DNA of 64,000 nt from Trichomonas vaginalis G3 (taxonomy: Eukaryota > Parabasalia > Trichomonadida > Trichomonadidae). Within the stretch, counting starts at the first letter, position 1. The number at the start of each line of letters is the position of its first letter. Positions 21,679-30,616 of the stretch are shown piece by piece. The notes beneath the pieces were generated by a model, which made no database searches, was not told the DNA's origin, and saw only the letters and a list, made by a program, of their open reading frames with translations. The position numbers and the translations under genes were made by a program. The stretch lies in NCBI RefSeq assembly GCF_026262505.1, contig NC_067206.1, forward strand, positions 23,451,896 through 23,515,895, written 5' to 3'.

Positions 21679-21939
21679 GTCTTAGAAAAGTATTTGAATG
21701 CTTTTTGTTCATCTTCGAGTAATGACAAAATATTGTCATATGCCACTTCGGATTCTTTTGAATCGTTTGTTCTGAGGACCAAAAAATCCATTAGTAAGTA
21801 AAATTCATGAAATTTCTAAATTTCCTTGAATTTTTTTATGATGATTGCGCGCAAAACATGTAAAGCGCACCAATCTTACTTCACATTTGGTACGCCTTGT
21901 TGAATGGCATTCATAAGGTTGAGGGCGCAATCTGTGGAA

Positions 21940-23230
21940 TCTCGTAAACGAAAAAGAGGATTTGACGCAGTCAAATCCTCTCTCTCAAAAAGTGGACTTT
22001 ACATGGCAAATTTCAAATGCATGTAAGGTCCACTTTGATCAGTTTCAGGATGGAATTGGAGGCCATGAGGTACTGACATTGCATCAGTATCTCATAGCCT
22101 CCAATCCCTTCAAAAAATGGGAGAAACTTTGGTCGAATAATTTAACATTCGGCCAAAGTTTCTCCCATAATTAATGAGAATGAAAGGGTAAGAGGCATAT
22201 AGGGTCACTATATACCTCTTACCCTTTCATTTTCATTTGGAGGTCAACAAACCCGGAGTTAATTGCAAACAATTAACTCCAAATTTGTTTATGTTAAGGA
22301 AGGAATTGGAGGGTAAGAGGTACATAGTATGAATATGTACCTCTTACCCTGCAATTCCTTCTAGAAAGTTCCAAAACTTTGGGTTAATTGCAAACTATTA
22401 ACCCAAAGTTTTGGAACTTTCAAGTGGAGATGGAAGGCTTTGGGGTATACATTAATATAATATACCTCAAAGCCTTCCATCTCCACTACAAATGGGAGAA
22501 ACTTTGTCCGAATGTTAAACTATTCGGACAAAGTTTCTCCCATATTTCAATGTAATTGCTACCTGTGAGGTACTGACTTGAAGTCAGTGCTTCACAGGTA
22601 GCAATATCCAAAAATTTAAAAACATTTTATCAGTTCGTTAGAGAACTAGAGCCTCCTAGGTACTGAACCAGAATCAGTGCCTAGGGGACTCTAGTGATCT
22701 ATATAAATCTGAGAAACTTTGAGGAAATTGTTCGACATTTCCTCAAAGTTTCTCAGCAATTTAGCGAGGAATGTTCGTTATCGTGTAGATATTTATAATA
22801 TATACATGATAACAAACATTCCCCGCTAAAAGATGTAAAATCTTATAAGAAATAATTGCAAAAGAATAACAAATTGCAACAAATTTTATATGAAACTGAA
22901 CCTTATGAGGTAGTGATTCAAGATCACCGCCTCATAAGATTCAGTTTCAATCTCAAGTATCTCAAAAGTAAGGCTCTATTTTTTGCCATGTAAAGTGTCA
23001 CTTTTCTGTCAAACCGTTTTATCGTTTTCGTTTACAACACAAAGTTTCTCCCAATTTTTGAAGGAATTGGAGGCTATGAGATACTGATGCAATGTCAGTA
23101 ACTCATGGCTTCCAATTCCTTCTTAAAACTCATAAAAGTGGACATTACATGCATATAAAATTTGACATGTAAAATCCACTTTTTGTGAGCGGGGATTTGA
23201 CTGCGTCAAATCCCTTTTTCGTTTACGAGA
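21940..23230. repeat. Foldback element made of nested hairpins
   Basis: The outer about 190 bp at each end are inverted copies of each other, beginning TCTCGTAAACGAAAAAG and containing, in order, a GGATTTGACGCAGTCAAATCC hairpin, an AGTGGAC hairpin and a GGAATTGGAGGC hairpin. Between them lie at least eight further perfect or near-perfect hairpins of 50-70 bp, for example 22108-22168 (GGGAGAAACTTTG arms), 22305-22361, 22373-22421, 22433-22488 and 22554-22605. No gene inside. I see no clear target duplication. Confidence 0.7.
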
Positions 23231-23300
23231 CGATAAAGTAAAAGAATGGGAAAATGCATTGATGGAATGTTTTCTTTGTCATTGCATACAGAGGAAGCTT

Positions 23301-23968
23301 CTATTCAATAAGGGAGTGGGTTGAATCTGCGTGAAAGGGTCCATAGACATAAAGAAAACCTTTAGCTTCGAAAGGAGCGTAAATAAAGAAAAGAAAATCT
23401 TCCTCATGAATGAATTCTATTAAATCATTAGAGTTATTTTGATAAGTGAGAATGATTGTATCAAGGGAAGCAAAGGAGTCTAGGCATACTCTTAAGTTTT
23501 TGATGCAATTGTTTCTGTATGCAAGCATTTTCAATGATTTCATATCTCTGGAGTACATTAAAGGAAGATTTCCTTCTAAATAAGGAATCCCAAGTTCGTG
23601 GAATGCATGGAGTAATCCTTCGTACTGAGAGCGGCCATGGGAAAAGTATCTTCGGAGATATTCATGTAGAATTGATGATGTGTACATATGAGGAGAATGA
23701 AGTGAACATCTGTATCAAGAACTTGATATTTAACACATGCTTTGCAACCAAAAATTGGACATTCATACTTAAGAACAGAAGGATCATGAGTTGTCTTTTT
23801 GTGGTAAGGGTATTGACCACTTAATTCTTCCTTAATAACTAGGCGAAATAAGCCAATGTCATCAGTAATATCTTTAGGACCTGGAATGAGATTAGGATCC
23901 ATAAAAGTATCATAATTATATTGCAGGCTTTTCATCTTGTGGAATCCAAGCGAAGTGCATGATTCCAC
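23301..23968 (-). pseudogene. MULE-like transposase fragment
   Basis: Two overlapping minus-strand frames (23576-23968 and 23301-23687) look like one gene with a frameshift near 23680. The first part has YECPIFGCKACVKYQV followed by ILLICTHH, a C-x4-C-x2-C ... H-H pattern like the zinc finger before Mutator-like transposases. The second part ends FLYVYGPFHADSTHSLIE, where an active enzyme would have the first catalytic Asp in a DxTF-like context. Only the N-terminal third is present. Alternatively it is an unrelated zinc-finger gene. If a MULE, it could relate to the 9-11 bp target duplications seen nearby. Confidence 0.4.
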
Positions 23969-24350
23969 AAGATGAAAACCCGGCTTTTTAAAATCAAAAA
24001 ACTAACTTTTGACATTAAGTGGGGAGACGGCAAAGAATGTTTTATTAATTCGTGTATATTCAAAATACAAGAAGCGAAACAATGTGAGGTGAAATTCAAC
24101 ACCCGACATTTCGTATTTTTCAGATATATCGATCAATATTGAGTTTTATTTGGATGGAAGATGCATCTCTTTGGTGGAAATGAATAGACAACCTTTTAAA
24201 ATGTATTCAGGTACAATATTTCCCTGATCAAAAATTGTGTGTTGCAATCTTAACAATTTAATTCGAAAATTAGTTTTTTGACTTTAAAACGCAGGGTTTT
24301 CAGTATGTGGACTCCGAGCGAAGCGAAGGAGTCCACATACTGAAAACCCT
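23921..24350. repeat. Foldback structure with GAGCGAAGCGA loops
   Basis: Two hairpins with long stems, 23935-23976 (ATCTTGTGGAATC arms) and 24292-24348 (GGGTTTTCAGTATGTGGACT arms), have loops around AGCGAAG. The DNA inside them is itself inverted: AAATCAAAAAACTAA near 23992 faces TTAGTTTTTTGACTTT near 24267. About 270 bp of unrecognised DNA lies between. Confidence 0.5.
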
Positions 24351-24359
24351 GCAATATCA

Positions 24360-24936
24360 AAATGATGTTTGACTAAAAAGATGTTTACTCTGAAAGAAGA
24401 TAATTGCTCAATTACGAAGTGTCGGGAGAGCGATTTCACCTCACCTCGGTATCCCCCAAATACAAAGATAATAATCATGCATCAATCATATACTGTGACA
24501 ACTCAAGCAGAGAATGCCTTACAATAGTAATTTAATGCCAAGCTTATGAAGGAATATCATCAAAATTTCGGACCAATTCGCTGTCAGATTTTAATTTTTC
24601 TGACTTTTTGGCATCTTTCCCAATTGTGAATAACTAAAGTTCTAAATCCCAATGTTCTACTGTTAGATAATTTTTTTACAAAATTTGAGAGTAAGCCAAT
24701 TTCCCAAAGCAAGATATTTTATAAATTGGTTCAAATTAATACTTCTCTCATCTTATAATTTTGTATACTGGTAGCCTTCTGATGGGAATTGAGCCAACTT
24801 GGTATGGGGTCATAACATATATATATTAGTAACTAAACATATCTCTCTGTAGGACCTAGTCTCCATGTCCACTCTGTAGTGAGCTTTGTAATTTGTTCTT
24901 GTTCTGCTTTGAATCAAAAAGTTTCCTTACCATAGG
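24360..24936. other. AT-rich DNA left of the palindromic element
   Basis: No gene that I can support. A GTGTCGGGAG...TTTCACCTCACCT stretch near 24418 is an inverted, diverged copy of 24089-24115. Confidence 0.5.
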
Positions 24937-24943
24937 TACAATA
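24937..24943. repeat. 7-bp target-site duplication, left copy (TACAATA)
   Basis: TACAATA directly precedes GTTAGTATCCC. The same 7 bp follow the mirrored end GGGATACTAAC at 42853-42859. Confidence 0.75.
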
Positions 24944-25171
24944 GTTAGTATCCCTATCTTGTGTACGGCGGCACTGCGTTCCACCTTACCCAAGTTAACG
25001 GTTTGACACTTTACGAAACCGGTAACGTATATTTTACAACACAACCATAACACCAACTTAACCTTAAATATTTACAAAACCATCTGACACATAAATGACT
25101 TCACTAATGACTTCACAAACGACTTCACTAATGAAAAATAAACGTTCTCACTAACGTTCCCATTAATGTTC

Positions 25172-25498
25172 TCACTTACAAAAGTATTGCAGCGCTTCCC
25201 ATTGCTGTGCTTCACACAATAGTTCATATTCTTCAGTATCGCTGCTGTCACTCCAATCGTCAGAGTCAAAGTCACTGTCAAAATAAATGTTAGTAAGTTT
25301 TGACAAAGCTAATGAAACACGCTTACCGTTTGTATCTATTGCTTTTATATATCTCCCATTATGTTTGTTGTCATAAACGCTCAAACTAACTTTACCCTTT
25401 CTCCCTCGTATCTGATAGAATGTATTTTCACGAGGAACGAAGAACAAATTCTTGAACTCATGACTGTTGTAGTTTGTTATCTCAATAGTTTTCGTCAT
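25172..25498 (-). CDS. 108-aa protein resembling the HNH C-terminal domain (left copy)
   Basis: Starts MTKTIEITNYNSHEF under TAAATG. Residues 4-72 line up with the last 70 residues of the HNH endonuclease of the same element: EITNYNSHEF against EITDYGKHSF, then NTFY against DAFY, and IDTNGKRVSLALSK against IDTENKRVILCINK. So this is that domain as a free protein, followed by an acidic tail (DSDFDSDDWSDSSDTEE). The domain may bind DNA or a partner; its function is unknown. Outermost gene of the arm, transcribed outward. Intact in both arms. Confidence 0.65.
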   Translation of the reverse strand: MTKTIEITNYNSHEFKNLFFVPRENTFYQIRGRKGKVSLSVYDNKHNGRYIKAIDTNGKRVSLALSKLTNIYFDSDFDSDDWSDSSDTEEYELLCEAQQWEALQYFCK

Positions 25499-25596
25499 TT
25501 ACATCCAAATAAAATAAAAAATAAAATAAAAAAATAAACTTAAAAATTAATGATATCACCACTCCCACACGTATGAAAACATAGCACAAAAATAAA

Positions 25597-25650
25597 TTTA
25601 GGTGAAGAGGTGAGATCTCACCTCTTTTTTCACCTGTTTTTTCACCCTGT
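25597..25650. repeat. GATC-centred hairpin between two small genes
   Basis: AGGTGAAGAGGTGAGATCTCACCTCT followed by two more CACC-type units lies just 3' of the 78-aa gene and upstream of the 108-aa gene. It is the outermost member of the hairpin family described for the inner array. Confidence 0.6.
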
Positions 25651-25663
25651 TGAATTCATTGCT

Positions 25664-25900
25664 TTATAACTCTCTTCCTTTCTCCAACTCTTCTAACTTC
25701 TTCCTAAGTTCAGCAATGTTGTCCTCATGAAGTTTAATCTTTCTCAAAATTCCTTCTTTATCTAATGGTTGCTTTATCTTTCTAAACTGAACTCTACCAT
25801 CCTTCATAGTATGAATGTAAAAACCTTCTGGAATAGTTCCTGATTTAATGTATTCTACCAAAAACTTTTGTTTCATTGCTTCAGTGACTTTATTTGTCAT
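25664..25900 (-). CDS. 78-aa protein with C-terminal coiled coil (left copy)
   Basis: Starts MTNKVTEAMKQKFLVEY after GTAAAATG. Residues 20-45 (GTIPEGFYIHTMKDGRVQFRK) look like a small beta-hairpin, and residues 50-76 form a leucine-spaced, charged coiled coil. No family recognised. A small DNA-binding or regulatory protein is possible but unproven. Intact in both arms. Confidence 0.55.
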   Translation of the reverse strand: MTNKVTEAMKQKFLVEYIKSGTIPEGFYIHTMKDGRVQFRKIKQPLDKEGILRKIKLHEDNIAELRKKLEELEKGREL

Positions 25901-26295
25901 TTTACTCTAAGGTGAAGCTAGCACAGCGATAATGGATTTCATGACTTTTTAGTATTTCATGCAATCTTAACAGATAGCCTTACAAGTACTTCCAGTGTCC
26001 CTAGCTGTCCCTCCTTTTTATATAACTCCATGACATTTATAATCTCGCGAAACTTAACAGGTAGCATAACAGATTAAAATCAGATGAGGTTTTGAACCAA
26101 AATTTCTAAGCAACGTTGTCAAGGATTTTGAGGAACTAGGGACAGAGTGTGGCAAAGTCCAAGATTTAATTTATCTTCATCTGTTTCATCAGTTATCTTA
26201 TCTAATATGCCAATATTTTATTCATAACTCGTGGCAAACTCACTAACTTTCATTATGTTCATCTGCATGCTTCATCTGATAGAAAGTATGACTTT

Positions 26296-26600
26296 CATTA
26301 ACTCTGTGAGATAATGAAAACTACTAGGGACAGAGACCATGGCAAAGTTTATGACTTTCATTATTTCCAGAACTTAATGAAAACTACTAGGGACAGAGAC
26401 CATGGCAAAGTTCATGATTTATAATTAATTTTTTCTCGTCACAACAAACAACACAAACTCCAACACTAACATCAAGTACTAACTTCAGCACAAATGACAA
26501 ACACTAAAACAAACACAAACTCCAACACTAACATCAAGTACTAACTTCAGCACAAATGACAAACGCTAACAACAAACACAAACTCCAACACTAACGACAA
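26296..26600. repeat. Short tandem repeats 3' of the helicase gene
   Basis: Two copies of a segment containing ACTAGGGACAGAGACC (near 26320 and 26387) are followed by two and a half copies of a 62-63-bp unit containing CAACACTAACATCAAG (26461, 26523, 26586). The mirror image lies at 41190-41500. Confidence 0.65.
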
Positions 26601-26612
26601 AAATAAATGTCC

Positions 26613-29148
26613 TCACTTCTTAACAAAGTAATATGTGCTTCTTACACCACCATAGCTCAAACGTTCTTTTCAAACATCGATTGAAACTTATTTTGAGCAT
26701 TGGCTTTAGTCTCTTTTTCTTCAAATACGCCAAGAAATCTTCTTCACATCTTTTCATTCATAGCCTTCTTTAAACTCCTCCTTGTAAGTTCTATGAAATC
26801 CTTTATAACATTCTTTGTTGCAATGGCTTCTTCACGAACGACATCGTGAACTATTTCATCACTGCATTCATGAACGACCTCCTCACTGTTCTCATGAACT
26901 ATTTCAACACTGTTCTCATGTATGACCTCCTTACTGTCTTTCATAAGCGTTTCAAAGTCTCCTTTACTCATTACTTCAATCTCATGCTGTTCACAATAGT
27001 ACTTAAACTCACTGTATATGTCTTTGTTGTATGTTATATTGCTTCCCATGTACTCCATGAATTTTTCAAGCACTTCCTCATAATTCACTGTTCTTTCTTT
27101 CCACGACCTTCTAATATCATACTTGCTTCGTAAATATAACTTCTTGCAGAACCGTCTCGCTTTCTACTTCTCTTCACAAATTCTCTCATCTTGCCACCAA
27201 ATACATTTGAACTACATGCAAAGAATTCATTCTCCTTCGCAAATTCTTTATATCTTCTGTAGCACTCTGTACAATTCCATCCGGATACAAACTTTTCATA
27301 GAACTCCTCGTAAAACATTTGGTAAGGTGTTTTGTTCATTTCGATGAGTTCTTGTTTAGCCCTGGTGAATGGTATCTTCCTTACATCAAATTTACTTAAA
27401 TCTTTCTTCATGAAGTACGTCAGTAAGTTTGAATAAAACTCTTCATTAAAGCTTTCAATGAGATTTGAGAAATATTCGTAATTTCCTTTGTATCTGCTGC
27501 TTACGTCAATGACAACAAATCTTCTGTCGTCTTTGTCAATCTTTACTGAGTTGAAGTTGTTAGATATCATGATGATATTACAAACATTCTCTATCTTTCT
27601 TACTGGCTGACACTTCTGATTTAAGTCCAACTGAGTCTCTGTTACTATTGACTTTAGTGCGTCGTGGTTCATGACCTTAGACGTATCGCATGAGCTTAGT
27701 TCATTGCATACGATGAGCTTCATGTTCTCAATAGCAGCATTGAATCTACCAACCACATTCTCTATTGCCGTTATATTATTGTTGGCGTACTTGCTAATGA
27801 GCTCGCATAGAACATTACTAAGTACATTCTTACCAGTTCCTTGCTTTCCTATTAACAAAAGTACTGTTCCAGTCTTTCCACAAGGATTTTGAACGATGTA
27901 GGCGAACCAGTTCAAAACATACTCATAAAGCTCTTCATCCTCATTACATATGACATCGTGAACATGTTTCAAATATCCTTTAATAATGCTTTCATCTACT
28001 TCATTCAGTACCTCATACTCATATCCTCTGAAATAGCTGTAAATGTCATCTCTTTCGTCAAAGAATCTCATGCCTGACTTCATAAGATAGTTCTTGTTCT
28101 GACCCGCTTCATAAATCATCAGTGCGTTCACATCCTTCTCCTCAATACGTCCTACATAAACACTCTTCATGAGCTTATTGAATTCCTTGCTATCTACTGA
28201 CACAAGTGTTGTTGTGTCTCGTATTCCATCATAATCTTTCACTAGATATGTCATACGTGCTCCGTCAATAACGACAACACATCTTCTTAAGTCATTTATA
28301 ACACTAGCTATGTCAATACCTTCTTCACTCATGTACTTATTTCTCCTCAAGTCCTTTAGTGTGAAAGTGTCTCTAAGTTCTATTTCAAGCAATTCATTTA
28401 CACATCCTTTGCAATACTTCTCTATAAAATATTTCTGTCGTTCTTTACTAAGTTTCTTAACAGCTCTGAAGAACCATGTGTTTTGACTCAAACATCCTTC
28501 ACAACTTCTCTCATTCATTCCTAGTTCTTTCATGTCATTATCTTCAACCTCTATGGTCTCATTGACTAAGGTCAAAGGGTTCTTAGTCATTGCTGGTCTT
28601 ATCTGAAACAATGTTTGTGCAACAGGTTTAACTAGTTCAGCAACGTCCTTCCTTAATATGAATAGCTGTTTCCACTCATCTTTGCTAACAGTTCTTTCAT
28701 AACCACTGACAGTAATGATTTCATTTGCTGACCTTAGACACTTATGTTCTATCATTTGTATTGCTTTTGTGTAAGGCTTTCGTGAGCATAGGTTGTATAT
28801 GTCATTCCTGCAATGTTCATTCATGCCAATAGTACTAAATCCTTTCTTTGCTGTTGAGTGCATAATATCCATTAGTTCCTGTGTTCGTATTGCTGTCTCA
28901 TAAAATACAACAAGACCTTTGTCATCTATGACGTACTTACCGAAAACATTGCTTATATTCTTTAACCATGAAATAACATCCTCATTCATGCTGTCAAACA
29001 TGAAGTAAGGTCTTACATACTCTTCACTTATAAGATACTCCACAAAGTACTTGTTAAGCTCTATGTCCTCGTGAGCGATTTCATTAGGTTTGATATTAGT
29101 TCCTTTTGTCATTGCTGTCATGTACTTCACTCTCATAGTTCCTTTCAA
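26613..29148 (-). pseudogene. SF3 helicase gene of the palindromic element (left copy)
   Basis: The first 687 codons (to 27085) are one open frame starting MKGTMRVKYMTAM. Residues about 300-560 form an SF3/D5-type ATPase: Walker A GKQGTGKN (about 432-440), motif B region LIVCNEL (about 475), sensor MISNN (about 525) and DRRFVVIDV. This domain type (DUF5906/pox D5 class) unwinds DNA at viral origins. The N-terminal half has two CxxC-like pairs (SCEGCL, YCKGC) and no clear primase motif. About one break before the C-terminal tail, so the copy may be slightly shortened or worn. It diverges from the HNH gene with an 88-bp gap. Confidence 0.75.
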
Positions 29149-29236
29149 TAGCGTAAAAATACTTCATTGTTTCATAACTGCTCTAAATTCTGTTCAAAAT
29201 TCGTACAACATAACTTTTTAACATTAGTGAAAGAAC

Positions 29237-29941
29237 ATGAGCGAAACAACAACATCTAACATTACAGAAGAAGTCAATGACAATGCCGATGAAAACATTA
29301 CAGAAGGAGCTAGTGAAAATATTGACGAGTTCAGTGAGGAAGAAGATATTGAGGACGTCAATGAGAACGTTAGTGGGGAACAAACTCAATGGGAAACATT
29401 GAGAAATCATGAAGATTATGAGATTTGTACGACATATCCTTTTACTATTCGTCGAAAGAAAGACAAACATATTATGAGTGAATGCTTAAATAATTATGGT
29501 TATATTGAGCTTAGTTTAAACAACAAAACACATTTAAAGCATAGAATTATTGCAGAACAGTGGATTGAAAATCCAAACAATTTGAAAGAAATAGACCATA
29601 TAAATCATGATAGAACGGACAACAGAATCTCAAACCTTCGTTGGTGTTCTAGATCTGAAAACAATAGAAATAAAAGCAAGTATGGCGATATAGTTTATGA
29701 GTTCGTTGATGAAATATCTGACGAAGCTGTTGAAATAACAGATTATGGTAAGCATTCGTTTGAGTTCTATTATTATGTTGAGAATGAGGACGCATTCTAT
29801 TATTATACAGGTCTTAACTATCGAAAACTTCATATAAACTTTACAAAAACAGGTGCTGCTTATGTTTGTATGATAGATACAGAAAACAAGAGAGTAATCT
29901 TATGCATAAACAAATTCAAACGCTTGTACGGCTTCATGTAG
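29237..29941 (+). CDS. NUMOD4 + HNH endonuclease with extra C-terminal domain (left copy)
   Basis: 234 residues, open. An acidic N-terminus (1-48) leads to a NUMOD4-like segment (QWETLRNHEDYEICTT, about 53-68), then an HNH domain with LKHRIIAEQWI and EIDHINHDRTDNRISNLRW (about 97-135) followed by SENNRNK, the conserved pattern of homing-type HNH nucleases. The last 70 residues are the domain shared with the 108-aa gene. HNH enzymes of this type cut DNA and often spread by homing; here it could nick DNA for replication or transposition of the element. It is divergent from the helicase gene and points to the palindrome centre. Confidence 0.8.
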   Translation: MSETTTSNITEEVNDNADENITEGASENIDEFSEEEDIEDVNENVSGEQTQWETLRNHEDYEICTTYPFTIRRKKDKHIMSECLNNYGYIELSLNNKTHLKHRIIAEQWIENPNNLKEIDHINHDRTDNRISNLRWCSRSENNRNKSKYGDIVYEFVDEISDEAVEITDYGKHSFEFYYYVENEDAFYYYTGLNYRKLHINFTKTGAAYVCMIDTENKRVILCINKFKRLYGFM

Positions 29942-30187
29942 GACAAACATTATTTTTCAACACTAACGCCAACACGTAGGACAAACATTCATGACTAACA
30001 TTACTGTATAACATAAATGATTTGTCATGATTTAATCGTAAATGTTTTGTCATGACTTCATCGTATATGTTTTGTCAAACATGAACGTAAATGTTTTGTC
30101 ATGACTTCTTCATCATAATGAGCGTAAATGACCCAAAATAATGTTTATGTTAGAATGTTAGATCTAACCTCATTTCTACCCTCTTTT

Positions 30188-30517
30188 CTACCCTCTTGAA
30201 TTTTCATACGGAATCTCTTCTCTCGGTTTTCCGAGGGAAGCAATCATATGAGGAAATTCTTCTAAAAGTTCTTTTGTCTGTTGGTTTTCAAACCAATGAT
30301 ATGCTTGCTTTGTAGAACGAAGAGTATTATAAGGCATTTTGTGAAGAATATAACAACCGTCTGAATTCCGACGGTTGCTTTTTATACAAAATTCACGCAG
30401 GAAAATTCTTGAGTTTTGGTTGAAAGAATACGGTCGAGCCAAAAGTGGCTCAACCTCAAAACAAACATTTTGTGAGCTTACTAAGGCATTTATGAATGAA
30501 TTCAAAGGTATTTGCAT
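30188..30517 (-). CDS. 109-aa hypothetical protein (left copy)
   Basis: Open in both arms, starting MQIPLNSFINALVSSQN and ending REEIPYENSRG just before the GATC hairpin. The C-terminal part (TKQAYHWFENQQTKELLEEF) looks like a helical, folded protein. An overlapping opposite frame of 64 codons (30375-30569) also looks protein-like, so strand is uncertain. A CAACCGTCTGAATTCCGACG hairpin lies inside. No family recognised. Confidence 0.4.
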   Translation of the reverse strand: MQIPLNSFINALVSSQNVCFEVEPLLARPYSFNQNSRIFLREFCIKSNRRNSDGCYILHKMPYNTLRSTKQAYHWFENQQTKELLEEFPHMIASLGKPREEIPYENSRG

Positions 30518-30567
30518 ACATCCTGACTTCGTTCATTTTGTTGCTGAATTCAGCAAAAATAATGTTT

Positions 30568-30616
30568 AGGGTAGATGGTTAGATCTAACCTCATTTCTAC
30601 CCTCATTTCTACCCTC
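30568..30616. repeat. Example of the GATC-centred covarying hairpin
   Basis: GGGTAG stands left of GGTTAGATCTAACC, and CTACCC, its complement, is repeated twice to the right. In sister copies the left and right words change together: AGGTGA with TCACCT (31380, 31975, 32277), and ATGTTAG with CTAACAT (30945, 33713). Confidence 0.75.

Noticed and set aside
30375-30569. 64-codon plus-strand frame opposite the 109-aa gene
   Set aside because: It begins with TTG rather than ATG. I kept the longer opposite frame but noted the doubt.
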